Assembly (NCBI RefSeq): GCF_004331345.1
Contig: NZ_SJJZ01000001.1
Coordinates: 1,302,001 to 1,366,000, forward strand
Reading direction: 5' to 3'
Origin: Kribbella soli
GTDB taxonomy: Bacteria; Actinomycetota; Actinomycetes; Propionibacteriales; Kribbellaceae
DNA length: 64,000 nucleotides
Positions within the stretch are counted from its first letter, which is position 1, and every line of letters begins with the position of its first letter. The notes under the pieces were generated by a model, which did not search any database, was not told the origin of the DNA, and worked only from the letters and a program-made list of their open reading frames with translations. Both the position numbers and the translations under genes were made by a program. This document shows, piece by piece, positions 15,473 through 23,479 of this stretch.

Positions 15473-16745
15473 ATTTCCCAACCACTGGTCGTTGTTGTTC
15501 GGCCAGATCGCCTTCTACAGCTTCGTTGTGATCCTGTTCAGCGGCGTGGTCCTGATGCTGGACTACAAGCCGTCGGCAGAACAGGTCGTGTACGACGGAC
15601 CGTACGGGCCGCTGCGCGGAACGGAGATGTCGCGGGCGCTGGACTCGACGCTGGCGATCACCTTCGAGACCCGTGGCGGGTTGCTGATCCGCCAGCTCCA
15701 TCACTGGGCCACGCTGATCATGGTGGCGGCGATCCTGCTGCATCTGCTGCAACTGTTCTTCACCGCCGGCTTCCGTCGGCCACGACGCCTGAATTGGCTG
15801 GTGGTTTTCGGCCTGCTGGTCATCACGCTGGGCGCAGCCCTCACCGGGACCTCGCTCCCGGACGACATGGCGTCCGGGACGAGCCTCGCCGTACTCGACG
15901 GTGTCCTGCAGGCAACGCCGTTCGTCGGCTCCGCACTGTCGTGGCTGCTGTTCGGCGGCGAGTTCCCCGGCGATGTGATCTCGCGGTTCTACCCACTGCA
16001 CATCGCCGTCCTGCCCGCCGCGATCGTCGTACTTTTCCTTGCCCTCAGGCGGAAATCTGGACAAACCGTCAGGGGACGCGCCGCAGCCGTAGCCGTGGTG
16101 AAGCGGGTCGGCCTGTTCTGCTTCGTGGTCGGGGTCTCGGTCGTGATGGCCGCCACGGCGACCATCAACCCGGTCTGGCTGTACGGCCCGGCCGATCCGG
16201 CGGACACCTCGGCCGGTGTCGGCCCGGCCTGGTATCTCGCCTTCCTCGACGGCTCACTCCGGCTCGCGCCGGGCTGGGAAGTCGTCTGGTGGGGAAGGAC
16301 GATCAGCTTCGCCGTCCTGTTGCCGGTCGCGATCTGCACGCTGTTCCTCGCGCTCGTCGCGGTCTACCCGTTCATCGAGGAACGGATGACGGGCGACCGG
16401 AAGGAGCACCACGTGCTCGAGCGGCCGCGGGCCAACCCGATCCGGACCGGCATCGGCGTCGCGGGCATCGTCTTCTACGGCGTCCTGTGGGCGGCCGCCG
16501 GCGCCGACACACTCGCCGTACAGTTCCACCTCTCGTTCAACACGCTGCTGCGGGTGTTCCAGATCCTCCTGATCCTGGGCCCACCGGCCGCGTTGGTGAT
16601 CACCCGCCGCATCTGCCTGGGGCTGCAGCAACAAGACACTGAGATCGCGACGCACGGTATCGAGACCGGCCGGATCGTCCGGCGTCCCGACGGCGGGTAC
16701 GTCGAGGACCACCGCCCGTCCGTGCGTCAGCTCATGCCGAGGTGA
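15438..16745 (+). CDS. Orphan cytochrome b (QcrB-like) with altered key residues
   Basis: 435-residue QcrB-type membrane protein with about eight or nine membrane helices. Conserved blocks include RGGLLIRQLHHWATL, SLPDDMASGT and FGGEFPGDVISRFYPLH. Helix II keeps its heme histidines (H88, H102). In helix IV only H188 is present; the second ligand expected 14-15 residues later is A202/L203. The quinol-site PDWY/PEWY motif reads PAWY (263-266), losing the acidic residue. No Rieske or cytochrome c gene is nearby. It may bind one heme or have another redox role. ATG 15438 has a GGGAGG site. It overlaps the XdhC gene end by 14 bases. Confidence 0.8.
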   Translation: MQRPSSNLRARVFPNHWSLLFGQIAFYSFVVILFSGVVLMLDYKPSAEQVVYDGPYGPLRGTEMSRALDSTLAITFETRGGLLIRQLHHWATLIMVAAILLHLLQLFFTAGFRRPRRLNWLVVFGLLVITLGAALTGTSLPDDMASGTSLAVLDGVLQATPFVGSALSWLLFGGEFPGDVISRFYPLHIAVLPAAIVVLFLALRRKSGQTVRGRAAAVAVVKRVGLFCFVVGVSVVMAATATINPVWLYGPADPADTSAGVGPAWYLAFLDGSLRLAPGWEVVWWGRTISFAVLLPVAICTLFLALVAVYPFIEERMTGDRKEHHVLERPRANPIRTGIGVAGIVFYGVLWAAAGADTLAVQFHLSFNTLLRVFQILLILGPPAALVITRRICLGLQQQDTEIATHGIETGRIVRRPDGGYVEDHRPSVRQLMPR

Positions 16746-17853
16746 CGAGCTCGTTGGTGCCGCCGTGGATCCGCCCGCTGGTCGTCGACAGCGGGCGTGC
16801 ACTCGCCGCGCTCCGGGTCGCGATGATCTCGGCCGCGATCGAGATCGCCGTCTCCTCCGGTGTCCGGGCGCCGAGGTCCAGACCGGTCGGCGACGTCAGA
16901 CGGGCCAGCTCGTCCTCCGTCACGCCCGCGGATCGCAAGCGGGCCAGTCGATCGTCGTGGGTACGCCGCGAGCCCATCGCGCCGATGTACCCGGCGTCCG
17001 TCCGCAAGGCCAGTTCCAGCAGCGGTACGTCGAACTTCGGATCGTGCGTCAGCACACATAGCGCCGTACGGCGATCGACCTGGTCGATCGCACCGGCCAG
17101 GAAGCGGTGCGGCCAGTCGACCACGACCTCGTCCGCCTCGGGGAACCGTGCCCGGGTGGCGAACACGGCGCGGGCGTCGCACACGGTCACGTGATAGCCG
17201 AGAAACTTGCCGACACGCGCCACGGCCGCCGCGAAGTCGATCGCCCCGAACACGAACATCCGCGGCGGCGGGGTGAACGCCTGCACGAACACCGACACCT
17301 CGGTACGCCGGCATTCGCCGTGCGCGCCGTACTGCTTGATCGCGGTGGAACCGTTGCCGAGCATGCCCACCGCGTCCTCGACCACGGCCGCATCCAGGCC
17401 CGGATCGCCCAGGCTGCCGGTGACCCCGTCGAGCTCAACGACGAGGCGCCGACCGAGACCCTCCCCCGCTGTGACGACGGTCGCGACCGCGATCGGCCGG
17501 CCCGACTCGATCGCGGCGGCCACGGTCTCGAACTCCGCGAACGATGCCCGATCGATTGGTTCCACCAACACCTCGATCACGCCACCGCACGTCAGGCCGA
17601 TCGCGAACACGTCGTCGTCCGACACGCCGTACCGGCGAACCGTCGGTACGCCGGTCTTGATGACCTCCTGCGCCACGGCGTACACGTCGGCCTCGACGCA
17701 ACCGCCGGACACACTCCCGACCGCGACACCGTTGCCCGACACCGCCATCGACGCGCCGGGTTGGCGAGGAGCCGAGCGGAACGTGTCGATCACCGTGGCC
17801 AGTGCGAACCGCTCGCCGTACCAAGGGCGGACGTGCGCGAGGACGTCACGCAC
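16732..17853 (-). CDS. XdhC/CoxI-family molybdenum-enzyme maturation protein
   Basis: 373 residues with both family domains: an N-terminal XdhC_CoxI part (SVSGGCVEADVYAVAQEVI, YGVSDDDVFAIGLTCGG) and a C-terminal Rossmann fold part (RMFVFGAIDFAAAVARVGKFLGYHVTVCDAR, THDPKFDVPLLELALRTDAGYIGAMGSRRTHDDR). XdhC proteins bind and sulfurate the molybdenum cofactor and insert it into xanthine dehydrogenase-family enzymes. The GTG start overlaps the iron-sulfur subunit gene by eight bases, so it is the last gene of the hydroxylase operon and its client is almost certainly the pair upstream. Confidence 0.88.
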   Translation of the reverse strand: MRDVLAHVRPWYGERFALATVIDTFRSAPRQPGASMAVSGNGVAVGSVSGGCVEADVYAVAQEVIKTGVPTVRRYGVSDDDVFAIGLTCGGVIEVLVEPIDRASFAEFETVAAAIESGRPIAVATVVTAGEGLGRRLVVELDGVTGSLGDPGLDAAVVEDAVGMLGNGSTAIKQYGAHGECRRTEVSVFVQAFTPPPRMFVFGAIDFAAAVARVGKFLGYHVTVCDARAVFATRARFPEADEVVVDWPHRFLAGAIDQVDRRTALCVLTHDPKFDVPLLELALRTDAGYIGAMGSRRTHDDRLARLRSAGVTEDELARLTSPTGLDLGARTPEETAISIAAEIIATRSAASARPLSTTSGRIHGGTNELVTSA

Positions 17854-18328
17854 CCATGTCCTCCGCGCCCGCCTTGACCGCTTCGCGAATCCGCGTGTAC
17901 GTACCGCAACGGCAGATGTTGCGCAGTTCGTCGAGGTCCGCGTCGGTGATGTCGCGGCCCTCCGCGCGGGCCTGCTTGACCTTCGCGACGGCCGCCATGA
18001 TCTGGCCGGGCTGGCAGTACCCGCACTGCGCGACGTCGTACTTCAACCAGGCTTCCTGCATCGGGTGCAGGTCCTTGCCGACCGTCGCCGGCAGCCCCTC
18101 GATGGTGGTGACCTCGTCCGCCGGCTCGATGTCCTTCACCTGCACCGAGCACGGGTTGAACGCCTTGCCGTTGATGTGCGAGGTGCACGACTTGCACACC
18201 TCCAGCGCACACCCGTACTTCGGACCGGTAACGCCGAGCAGGTCCCGGAGAACCCACAGCAGCCGGACGCTGTCCTCGGCCTCGACGCTGATCTGCTTGC
18301 CGTTGAGCTTGAAAGTGTGCGTAGGCAT
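17846..18328 (-). CDS. [2Fe-2S] subunit of molybdenum hydroxylase, isoquinoline oxidoreductase alpha type
   Basis: 160-residue electron-transfer subunit. The plant-type ferredoxin cluster uses C40, C45, C48 and C60; the second cluster uses C102, C105, C139 and C141. The CRCGTYTRIREAV ending is typical of isoquinoline 1-oxidoreductase alpha subunits (IorA) rather than CoxS (CRCTGY). It passes electrons from the molybdenum subunit to an acceptor, probably a cytochrome or quinone since no FAD subunit gene is present. ATG 18328 starts seven bases after the large-subunit stop. Confidence 0.9.
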   Translation of the reverse strand: MPTHTFKLNGKQISVEAEDSVRLLWVLRDLLGVTGPKYGCALEVCKSCTSHINGKAFNPCSVQVKDIEPADEVTTIEGLPATVGKDLHPMQEAWLKYDVAQCGYCQPGQIMAAVAKVKQARAEGRDITDADLDELRNICRCGTYTRIREAVKAGAEDMGA

Positions 18329-18335
18329 GGATTCC

Positions 18336-20687
18336 TCAGAACGTGTGGTCGAGGCCGTCGGTCGGCGACTGCGGGGTGGACGGCTGCAACGGCAACGGCT
18401 CGAAGCTGAGCTTGCCGTGATTGATCGGGAAGTACGTCGGCAGCGTGCCGGTCGCCCGCGCATAGGCACACGCGACCGCGGCGAACGCCGGCGCCACCGA
18501 CAGCTCACCGGCACCGCTCGGACTGTCGCTCGTGTTCGGCATGATCACCACCTCGACGTCCAGCGGCGAGTTCCACTCCCGGGTGTAGAAGTAGTTGTCC
18601 CAGCTGCCTTCGAGCGGGATGCCGTTCTTGATGTGCAGGCTCGACGTCAGCGCCAGCGCGATCGCGTCCTGCAGACCGCCGAACATCTGGGCCTCCAGAC
18701 CACGCGGGTTGATGCAGAATCCGGGATCGACGACGATCACCGCCTTGGTCACCCGCGGACCGGTCACGCCTTCGCCCTCGACCGGCCGGTTCACCGTCTC
18801 CGGCCGGCAGTCGATCTCGACCAGCGTCGCGACGGCCGCCCGGTACTCCGAGTGCACCCCGACGCCCTGCGCCGTACCCTTCGGCATCGCCTTGCCCCAG
18901 TTGCCGACCTCGGCCGCCTTGTTCAGGACCGCGAGCAGCCGCTGGTCCTTGAGGAAGTTCCGGCGGAACTTGACCGGGTCCTGGCCCATCTTCGCGGCGA
19001 GCTGGTCGACCATCAGCTCCTCCGCACAGACCACGTTCGGCGAGTAGATGTTGCGCATGCTGCCGGTGTTGAACTTCAGCGGGATCTCGTTGAGCAGCTG
19101 CGTCGTGACGCCGAAGTTGTACGGCGACGACTGGGTGAGCGCGAAGATCGTCTCGGCGAACGACAGGTTGCCGGCGACCGGGAGATCCGCGGCGAACGCC
19201 GTGATCATCTCGCCGAGACCGTGACCGAAGTCGGTCTCCACGCTGGTGTGCCGCTGCTCGTAGGTCAGCACGTTCCCGGCCAGGTAGTTCACCCGGACGC
19301 GCGACGTGCTCATCGGGTGCGTGCGGCCCTGGCGGAAGTTGTCGGTGCGGGACCAGGACAGCTTGACCGGTTTGCCCATCTTCTGCGAGATCTCCGCCGC
19401 CTCGGCCGCCACGTCGTGGAACAGGTGCCGGCCGAACGAACCGCCGCCCTGGATGACGTGCACCTTGACCGCGTCGATCGGCAGGCCTAGCTGCTTGGCG
19501 ATGTCCTCCTGCGCGACGATCGGAACCTTTAGACAGGACCAGATCTCGGCGCTGTCCGGACCGACGTCCGCGATCGCGCAGTCCGGTTCGAGCGGGCTGT
19601 TGCTGGCGAACGCGAACACGAACTCGGCGTCGATCGTCTTGGTCAGCAACGGCACCGTCGGAACCGCCATCGGCAGCTGGGCCGCGCGCAGCTTCGCCAG
19701 CACGGTGGCGTCGGACTCGCCGTCCACCGTGCCCGGGCCCCAGGTCGCGTCGACCTTCTGGATCGCGTCGATGCACTGGCCGAACGTCTCGCCACGGATC
19801 GCGACACCGTGGGTGATCCCAACGACATCGGTGATCCCCGGCAGCGCCCGCAGCGCCGCGAGGTTGTTGATCGACCGCAGCGTCCCGTTGATCGTCGGCG
19901 GCCGGGCCACCATGGTCGGCTTCGCACCCGGGACGTTCAGATCCATCGCGAACTGTTTGCGGCCGGTGACGATGTCGTGGGCGTCGACGCGGTTCCGCGG
20001 CTTCCCGAGGACGCTGAACTCGGACGGTGACTTGAGCCCGGCGGACACCGTGATCGTCTTGGCGGTGGCAGCGAGCTTGGCCAGCGAGCCGTACGTCGCC
20101 GTACGGCCGCTCGGACCGCTCAGCACACCCTTGCGGGTAGTCACCTTGCCGACCTCGACGCCCCAGTGCGTCGCGGCCGTCTCCACCAGGCGCTGCCGGG
20201 CGATCGCCGCCGCCGTGCGCACCGGGAGGTACATGCTGCGCATCGAGTTCGAGCCGCCGGTCAGCTGATTCATCAGCAGCTCCGGCCGCGCGTCGGCGAG
20301 CGCGATCTCGACCTTGTCCATCGGGAGATCCAGCTCTTCGGCGACCATCATCGCGAACGCGGTGGTGATGCCTTGGCCGACCTCGGCCCGCGGGACCGCG
20401 AAGTACGCGGTGCCGTCGGACTTCAGTTGGACCGTGATCAGCCCGGACGTCGGCGCCGCCGCGAGGTTCTGCAGGTCACCGAGGTCGAAGATGTCCGACG
20501 GCTGCGGCAGCGAAGGAACCGCCGCATCGGCCGCGCGCGGGTCGGACTCGTTGGTCAGCCAGCTCACGCCGACCGCAAGAGTCGGCGCGGCGATCAGGTA
20601 CCCGAGAACCTTGCGCCGGCCCAGCAGACCGCGTCTGTCGGCCGGTTGATCGCTTGGTCGATCCAACGAACGACGATGTTCGGCCAT
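18336..20687 (-). CDS. Molybdopterin-binding subunit of aldehyde/isoquinoline oxidoreductase family, Tat signal
   Basis: 783-residue large subunit resembling isoquinoline 1-oxidoreductase beta (IorB). A twin-arginine signal (RRKVLGYL, residues 24-31) is followed by a hydrophobic stretch, so the enzyme is likely exported or membrane-tethered. Molybdopterin-binding blocks include GQGITTAFAMMVAEEL, GGGSFGRHLFHDVAAEAA and the glutamate-bearing GAGELSVAPAFAAVACA near the C terminus. It would hydroxylate an N-heterocycle or aldehyde using water. ATG 20687 is chosen for the GGAGG upstream. It is the first gene of the operon with the iron-sulfur subunit and XdhC. Confidence 0.88.
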   Translation of the reverse strand: MAEHRRSLDRPSDQPADRRGLLGRRKVLGYLIAAPTLAVGVSWLTNESDPRAADAAVPSLPQPSDIFDLGDLQNLAAAPTSGLITVQLKSDGTAYFAVPRAEVGQGITTAFAMMVAEELDLPMDKVEIALADARPELLMNQLTGGSNSMRSMYLPVRTAAAIARQRLVETAATHWGVEVGKVTTRKGVLSGPSGRTATYGSLAKLAATAKTITVSAGLKSPSEFSVLGKPRNRVDAHDIVTGRKQFAMDLNVPGAKPTMVARPPTINGTLRSINNLAALRALPGITDVVGITHGVAIRGETFGQCIDAIQKVDATWGPGTVDGESDATVLAKLRAAQLPMAVPTVPLLTKTIDAEFVFAFASNSPLEPDCAIADVGPDSAEIWSCLKVPIVAQEDIAKQLGLPIDAVKVHVIQGGGSFGRHLFHDVAAEAAEISQKMGKPVKLSWSRTDNFRQGRTHPMSTSRVRVNYLAGNVLTYEQRHTSVETDFGHGLGEMITAFAADLPVAGNLSFAETIFALTQSSPYNFGVTTQLLNEIPLKFNTGSMRNIYSPNVVCAEELMVDQLAAKMGQDPVKFRRNFLKDQRLLAVLNKAAEVGNWGKAMPKGTAQGVGVHSEYRAAVATLVEIDCRPETVNRPVEGEGVTGPRVTKAVIVVDPGFCINPRGLEAQMFGGLQDAIALALTSSLHIKNGIPLEGSWDNYFYTREWNSPLDVEVVIMPNTSDSPSGAGELSVAPAFAAVACAYARATGTLPTYFPINHGKLSFEPLPLQPSTPQSPTDGLDHTF

Positions 20688-20784
20688 GAAGGTTCCTCCG
20701 TGCTCGAGCAATGCTGGGAACGCAGTCTGGCACCGTCATCGGCGCGGCGGCATGGCCACGATGCCCACGTTTTGCGCGGTCTTA

Positions 20785-20801
20785 CTGTGCACAACGCACA
20801 G
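20785..20801. repeat. Short perfect hairpin between the PucR-type gene and the hydroxylase operon
   Basis: CTGTGC and GCACAG arms with a 5-base loop lie 14 bases after the regulator stop codon. It includes the palindrome TGTGCACA. It may be a weak terminator or an operator of the hydroxylase operon. Confidence 0.4.
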
Positions 20802-20814
20802 CCCGGCACTTCGG

Positions 20815-22020
20815 TCACGCAGAGGGCGGGAACAGTCTGAAAGCACGCAACGCGAGGCCAAGCTCCAGGTGGAAGCCTTCGTCGCTGAGGTTACGGCCGG
20901 TGATCTGATGGACCCGGTGCAGGCGGTTGATGACCGTGTTGCGGTGACAGTGCGCAAGGTCGGCGGTACGACGTACTGAGCCAGCCGCGAGCACCCACTT
21001 GTCCAGGGTGTCGAGCAACAGTTCGCGTTCGGGCGCGGGTACCGTCATCAGCGGCAACAGCCAGTGCTGCACGAGTTGCTCGGCCAACTCCGGTGCGCTG
21101 AGCAACAACGCCTCGGGAAGGCGTTCCGTCAGGGCCGCCACGTCGATCTGCCCGGCCGGGAGCGTACGACGGGCCAGCATCGCCTGCCGGTACGCGATGT
21201 TCACCTCGGCCAGACCGGAGACAACGCCGGACAATCCGGCCGGTGCGTGTACGACGTCACGCAGCGTGCGGAGCACCGTGACCGGGGATTCCGTGCCCAC
21301 AGCAATCAATCCGACGACGGTCTGCGGACGTACCTGCCACGCGGAGGCGATCCGGAGGCCGGCGAAGCGCCGTACGAACGAGGATGTCGTGCACTCGTCG
21401 TCGATCAGGTTGTCGATCGCCACCACCGCATAGCGGCCGTTCACCGGCACGTCGAGGACCGTGGCCGCCTCTTGTATGAAAGCCCGATCCTTCCCCGGGC
21501 CATGCAGCAGGCCTTCCCACAGGGTCGACCTGCGTCGCTCGTCGGCGCGGACGAGCTGCCGTTCGGCGGCGTGATAGGCCGCCGCGACCTGCGAGGACGT
21601 TCGGTCGACGACCTCCCAGACCTTGCTCGCGACATCCAGCAGCGCCTCGGACTCGACCACGCCCTGGGCGCGAGCCTCGTCGATCAACGCCTCCCACACC
21701 AACCGCCCGCCGAGGCGGAAGGACTTGAGTACGTCGTCCAGCGGCATCCGCTGCTCCGCCCGCCGCCGCCCGGTCGCGTGCGCCGCGTCGAAGTGGTCGT
21801 CGTTGTCGGCAATCATCTGCACGACGCGGGCAACGTTGTCATGACACGACCGCCACAGATCCTGCTGCGGCACCGCACCCATCTCGCGATACGCAGGGTT
21901 CTGCTCGTAGATCGTCTCGACCAACGCATCGGTCAACGCCGGCAGATGCAGCAACACGCTCTCGGCCAACGCCTCGACCGTCAGCCCCACCACCGGCAAC
22001 GCAACATCCCGCTCACCCAT
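20815..22020 (-). CDS. PucR/CdaR-family transcriptional regulator
   Basis: 401 residues. A C-terminal PucR-type helix-turn-helix is clear: SVRRTADLAHCHRNTVINRLHRVHQITG with the closing LELGLALRAFRL. The middle is a GGDEF-like/CdaR sensor region, and the N terminus is helical (VETIYEQNPAYREM, MPLDDVLKSFRLGGRLVWEAL). ATG 22020 begins just before the conserved part; the frame extends upstream to 22236 but across the divergent leader. It lies directly upstream of, and in the same direction as, the molybdenum hydroxylase operon, so a role as its activator is likely, by analogy with PucR control of purine catabolism. Confidence 0.85.
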   Translation of the reverse strand: MGERDVALPVVGLTVEALAESVLLHLPALTDALVETIYEQNPAYREMGAVPQQDLWRSCHDNVARVVQMIADNDDHFDAAHATGRRRAEQRMPLDDVLKSFRLGGRLVWEALIDEARAQGVVESEALLDVASKVWEVVDRTSSQVAAAYHAAERQLVRADERRRSTLWEGLLHGPGKDRAFIQEAATVLDVPVNGRYAVVAIDNLIDDECTTSSFVRRFAGLRIASAWQVRPQTVVGLIAVGTESPVTVLRTLRDVVHAPAGLSGVVSGLAEVNIAYRQAMLARRTLPAGQIDVAALTERLPEALLLSAPELAEQLVQHWLLPLMTVPAPERELLLDTLDKWVLAAGSVRRTADLAHCHRNTVINRLHRVHQITGRNLSDEGFHLELGLALRAFRLFPPSA

Positions 22021-22080
22021 AGTCGGCACAGCATCGCACACAGTCGCAGCGTTGGGTACGGGTGAAGTACGGGCAGCGAT

Positions 22081-22108
22081 CTGTTCGCACGGGTCCTTAC
22101 TGTTCGCA
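22081..22108 (+). promoter_or_regulatory. Direct repeat CTGTTCGCA x2 upstream of secreted protein gene
   Basis: CTGTTCGCA occurs at 22081-22089 and 22100-22108, a 19-base period that puts both copies on the same DNA face. The second copy overlaps the left arm of the hairpin described next. Possible binding site for an unknown regulator. Confidence 0.4.
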
Positions 22109-22134
22109 GCAACAGCCGCTGACAACAGTAAGGA
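22094..22134 (+). promoter_or_regulatory. 5' hairpin that pairs with the ribosome-binding site
   Basis: A perfect 11-bp stem (22094-22104 with 22124-22134) contains the AAGGA ribosome-binding site of the gene starting at 22139 in its right arm. An inner 4-bp stem (22107-22110 with 22118-22121) extends it. If transcribed, the structure would hide the site, so translation could depend on opening by heat, protein or ligand; as DNA it could be an operator. Confidence 0.55.
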
Positions 22135-22138
22135 AAAC

Positions 22139-22687
22139 ATGCCTTCGCAGAGCATCCGCCGACGCGTCCTCCGCAGAGCCGCCGCCCCGGCTGCCGCTGT
22201 GGCCGTGGCGCTCGGCCTCACCGCGGCCCTGACCACCGCCCCCGCCGCCGCCAGCGGCTCCTACACCGGTCGCGCCTACGTCTACGGCGAAGGCTCCCTG
22301 GCCGGCGACTGGAGCGACGAGGGCGTCGTCAACGTAGCCACGCACCGCTCCTCCAACGTGACCTGCCTGTGGCAGACCATCCTCTGGGCGGACGGCTACC
22401 TGCCGAGGTCCGACATCGACGGCATCTTCGGCGACCAGACACACGCCGCCACGGTGAGATGGCAGCGGAACCACGGGCTCACCGCCGACGGCTCGGTCGG
22501 CAAGGCGACCTTCGCGAAAGCGCAGCAGAACATCGTCCTTCAGGACACCTCGGACGGCTACCAGTACGGGATGTACGACGGAAACAGTCTCTTCGCCGTC
22601 CGTCGCCCGATCAATGCCGGGAACTGGATGTTCGCTTCGCCCAGTGGCGTCTTCATTTCGGCCGCCTACAACTGGAAGACGTGCTGA
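22139..22687 (+). CDS. Secreted peptidoglycan-binding-domain protein
   Basis: 182 residues with an arginine-rich signal peptide (RRRVLRRAAAPAAAVAVALGL, cleavage near AAAS) and a peptidoglycan-binding type 1 domain in residues ~75-130 (IDGIFGDQTHAATVRWQRNHGLTADGSVGKATF). The final ~50 residues (YDGNSLFAVRRPINAGNWMFASPSG) are aromatic and end in a cysteine. No catalytic domain is present, so it may be a wall-binding or decoy protein. Its ribosome-binding site is inside a strong hairpin. Its stop is three bases before the next secreted protein, so they share a transcript. Confidence 0.82.
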   Translation: MPSQSIRRRVLRRAAAPAAAVAVALGLTAALTTAPAAASGSYTGRAYVYGEGSLAGDWSDEGVVNVATHRSSNVTCLWQTILWADGYLPRSDIDGIFGDQTHAATVRWQRNHGLTADGSVGKATFAKAQQNIVLQDTSDGYQYGMYDGNSLFAVRRPINAGNWMFASPSGVFISAAYNWKTC

Positions 22688-22690
22688 ACC

Positions 22691-23455
22691 GTGCGCAAAG
22701 TCATCGCCGCGCTGGCCGCCCTTGCCATCGCCGGGGCCACGCTCGTCGCCGTCTCCGCGGGCGCTGAAGCCGCCACCACCTGGCAGGCTCACGACAAGAA
22801 CTGCAAGACCCTGAAAACCTCGGAGGGCGTGGAGATCGGCTCGGTCTGCGCCGAGGTGCAGAAGCGGGTCACCGACACCGGGTCGATCACCGGCTACCGC
22901 GGGCGGGCGTCCGTCGCGCCCGTCGCCGGCCAGTCGATCACGCCGGACCACTACGTCTGGAACAGCCAGATCACGGAGTACTGCTCCGGCGGCGTATGCG
23001 CTCCGAAGACCACGGCGTGGACGTCCTCCTGGTCCCCGGTCCTGACCTCCGAGAGCCCGTATGTCACTTGGGGCGATTACGGGGACGTCGGCGCCTCCTG
23101 GAGCCAGTGGTTCAAGCAGGCGGGCCGGTGCGTGACGTACGTCGCGGGCGAGGTCTGCGTCAACCGGTACGAGCGTGCATACCGCACGTACCACGAGGAG
23201 CGCGGACAGCTCATCGTCAAGCCCGCCTCGGGCCAGTGGATCGAACCGCGATGGGTCCGGGTCGGCCACGTCATCAACGGCGAGAGCACCTCGCAGACCA
23301 CCAACCTGTGCGACCCGTCCTGCACGCGGACCAGCACGAACTTGTCGCGCTCAGTCGTGCGCTCCTTCGACAGCGGCTACGACGAGGGCTTCGCCTCCGC
23401 CAGCTGGGCCCTCCCCTCCGGAGCAGTCAAGAGCATGCGCGTCGCCTACCCCTGA
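22691..23455 (+). CDS. Secreted cysteine-containing protein of unknown function
   Basis: 254 residues from GTG 22691, with a clear signal peptide (RKVIAALAALAIAGATLVAVSAGAEA). The mature part is Trp/Tyr-rich with nine or so cysteines, probably in disulfides. Two segments look alike: SITPDHYVWNSQITEYCSGGVC and WIEPRWVRVGHVINGESTSQ followed by CDPSC, suggesting an internal duplication of a beta-rich module. No family is recognised. Three bases separate it from the peptidoglycan-binding protein gene, so both are likely made together and act outside the cell, perhaps at the wall. Confidence 0.75.
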   Translation: MRKVIAALAALAIAGATLVAVSAGAEAATTWQAHDKNCKTLKTSEGVEIGSVCAEVQKRVTDTGSITGYRGRASVAPVAGQSITPDHYVWNSQITEYCSGGVCAPKTTAWTSSWSPVLTSESPYVTWGDYGDVGASWSQWFKQAGRCVTYVAGEVCVNRYERAYRTYHEERGQLIVKPASGQWIEPRWVRVGHVINGESTSQTTNLCDPSCTRTSTNLSRSVVRSFDSGYDEGFASASWALPSGAVKSMRVAYP

Positions 23456-23479
23456 CAGCGGCCGGAACGCGTCATGCGC

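Noticed and set aside
20785..20801. PucR-type box at the short hairpin
   Set aside because: The sequence does not resemble the known Bacillus PucR site; kept only as an inverted repeat, not as an assigned operator.
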